From Deltaproteobacteria bacterium (GTDB lineage: Bacteria > Desulfobacterota > GWC2-55-46 > DRQE01): DNA of 6,588 bases. The stretch covers positions 1 to 6,588 of the forward strand of contig DRQE01000077.1 in the NCBI GenBank assembly GCA_011371515.1, given 5' to 3'. A model generated the notes under the pieces. It was not told the origin of the DNA. It saw nothing but the letters and a program-made list of their open reading frames with translations, and ran no database searches. The position numbers were made by a program, and so were the translations under genes. This document shows positions 5,540-6,588 of this stretch, piece by piece (the first letter of the stretch is position 1; the number at the start of each line of letters is the position of its first letter).

Positions 5540-6588
5540 ACTCAGGTCTATACTGAAGGATAGGAAGCTCACATCCATACTCAGGGCTTTCGGTTATTCT
5601 GCAATGTTGAGCTCGGGACCCTATTTTGTCTCGATCCTGAGCATCATATTTGCAGGATGGCTCGCCTACACATTTGTAGAAGACAAGCTCCTTGTAAGAC
5701 AATTTCAGGTAAGTGTAACCTACCTTATAGCCTTCAGCCTCATCTTCACGGGAACATCACAGCTTGTGTTCACCAGATACATCTCTGATGTGGTATTTGT
5801 AAAGGAGTTCCACAGGATACTGCCAAATTTCATGGGCGTGGTGGTGCTTAATATGCTCACCGGTTTTGCCGTCTGTCTTGGTTTTGTAATATACGCATTC
5901 AGAGATGTTGGTTTCATCTACGCCGTACTGTTTCTCTTTAGCTTTACCACACTATGTGGTGTGTGGATGACCAACATATTGCTTACGAGCCTTAAGAGCT
6001 ACAAGTACATTCTCTACTCATTTGCAACAGGCTATGGAGTATTTATTCTCCTTTCCTATCTTCTTGTAAAGTATGGACTGAACGGGCTTATGTTCTCCTT
6101 TCTGGCAGGTCAGGCCGTTCTGTTTGCACTTCTCGCTGGTTACATAGTGTATTCTTACAGGTCAGAAGCTCTCCTTGAGTTTGACTTCACTAATCTGAAG
6201 AAGATATATCCTTCACTTGTGCTCACAGGATTTTTCTACAACATGGGTGTATGGGCAGATAAGTTTGTATTCTGGCTCAATGAGTCCACCAGCCAGAGTG
6301 TGGTGGGCCCACTGAGGGCTTCTGCTCTTTACGACATACCGGTGTTTCTTGCTTATCTAACGATAGCACCGGGAATGGCATCGCTTTTTCTAAAGCTCGA
6401 AGGGGAGTTTGCAGAGATATACGACAGATACTACAAGGCAGTTAGAGAGGGAGCCACTCTGGACAAACTCTATGACCTCGGTGACGAGGTCGTGGACTCG
6501 GCAAGAACACTCGTACTCGATGTGATGAGAATTCAGGCAATAGGGCTTATATTTGTCTTCATCTTCGAGGTGCTCATATTCAAGTTCT
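5520..6588 (+). CDS. pelG: PelG, multi-pass polysaccharide transporter, 3' partial
   Basis: Open from ATG at 5520 to the right edge: 356 whole codons and no stop. P. aeruginosa PelG has about 456 residues, so roughly 100 are missing. The start MAGIGFELR is the PelG family N-terminus. AGGGAG at 5507-5512 precedes the ATG by seven bases. The start codon lies inside the end of pelF in another frame, a 20-base overlap that implies coupled translation. After an amphipathic lead, hydrophobic segments begin near residue 28 (SGPYFVSILSIIFAG) and repeat along the chain, as expected for this 12-helix MOP/MATE-like flippase. Other PelG landmarks are NMGVWADKFVFW and EFAEIYDRYYKAVREGATL (residues 296-314). 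PelG is thought to carry Pel polymer across the inner membrane as part of the PelDEFG complex. No frameshift or internal stop is seen. Confidence 0.96.
   Translation, partial: MAGIGFELRSILKDRKLTSILRAFGYSAMLSSGPYFVSILSIIFAGWLAYTFVEDKLLVRQFQVSVTYLIAFSLIFTGTSQLVFTRYISDVVFVKEFHRILPNFMGVVVLNMLTGFAVCLGFVIYAFRDVGFIYAVLFLFSFTTLCGVWMTNILLTSLKSYKYILYSFATGYGVFILLSYLLVKYGLNGLMFSFLAGQAVLFALLAGYIVYSYRSEALLEFDFTNLKKIYPSLVLTGFFYNMGVWADKFVFWLNESTSQSVVGPLRASALYDIPVFLAYLTIAPGMASLFLKLEGEFAEIYDRYYKAVREGATLDKLYDLGDEVVDSARTLVLDVMRIQAIGLIFVFIFEVLIFKF

Noticed and set aside
1..6588. CRISPR array, tRNA or rRNA gene, insertion sequence or attachment site
   Set aside because: No regularly spaced repeats, cloverleaf, transposase or integrase sequence or flanking duplications were seen on either strand.

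Overview
The window reads as part of a Pel exopolysaccharide locus from a Gram-negative bacterium. All six genes lie on the + strand. An outer-membrane-type lipoprotein (PelC) points to a diderm. The DNA looks mid-GC, with heavy use of ATA, AGA and AGG codons. That would suit a deep-branching or thermophile-related lineage (Nitrospirota, Aquificota and similar), but this is a loose guess and I do not recognise a species.

Layout: (1) 1-827, the 3' part of a ComEC/Rec2-like metallo-beta-lactamase-fold hydrolase. Its reading frame runs off the left edge, so its start is outside the window. (2) 828-1074, a 247-base intergenic stretch with two sigma70-like promoter candidates and two short palindromes. 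(3) 1075-1569, pelC. (4) 1570-1801, a 232-base intergenic stretch with no gene but clear complementary segments that could fold into two back-to-back RNA domains ahead of pelD. (5) 1802-3073, pelD, from a TTG start. (6) 3093-4037, pelE. (7) 4034-5539, pelF. (8) 5520 to the right edge, pelG, cut off by the window with roughly the last fifth missing.

How the genes work together: PelD, PelE, PelF and PelG are the inner-membrane synthase and export complex. PelF is the cytosolic glycosyltransferase, PelG the multi-pass transporter, PelE a TPR-bearing membrane scaffold and PelD the c-di-GMP receptor. This PelD keeps an RxxD I-site just before a degenerate GGDEF-like segment, so post-translational control by c-di-GMP looks preserved. 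PelC is the periplasmic ring lipoprotein that guides polymer to the outer membrane. pelD to pelG are tightly packed (19-base gap, 4-base overlap, 20-base overlap) and are surely co-transcribed. pelC is set off by a long leader on each side. The usual upstream partners pelA and pelB are not before pelC here, so they must lie elsewhere or be divergent.

The protein-coding content is a known system. The less explained material is in the two intergenic regions: a palindrome inside the pelC promoter spacer, a sequence block shared between the pelC and pelD leaders, and a foldable leader directly upstream of the c-di-GMP receptor gene.
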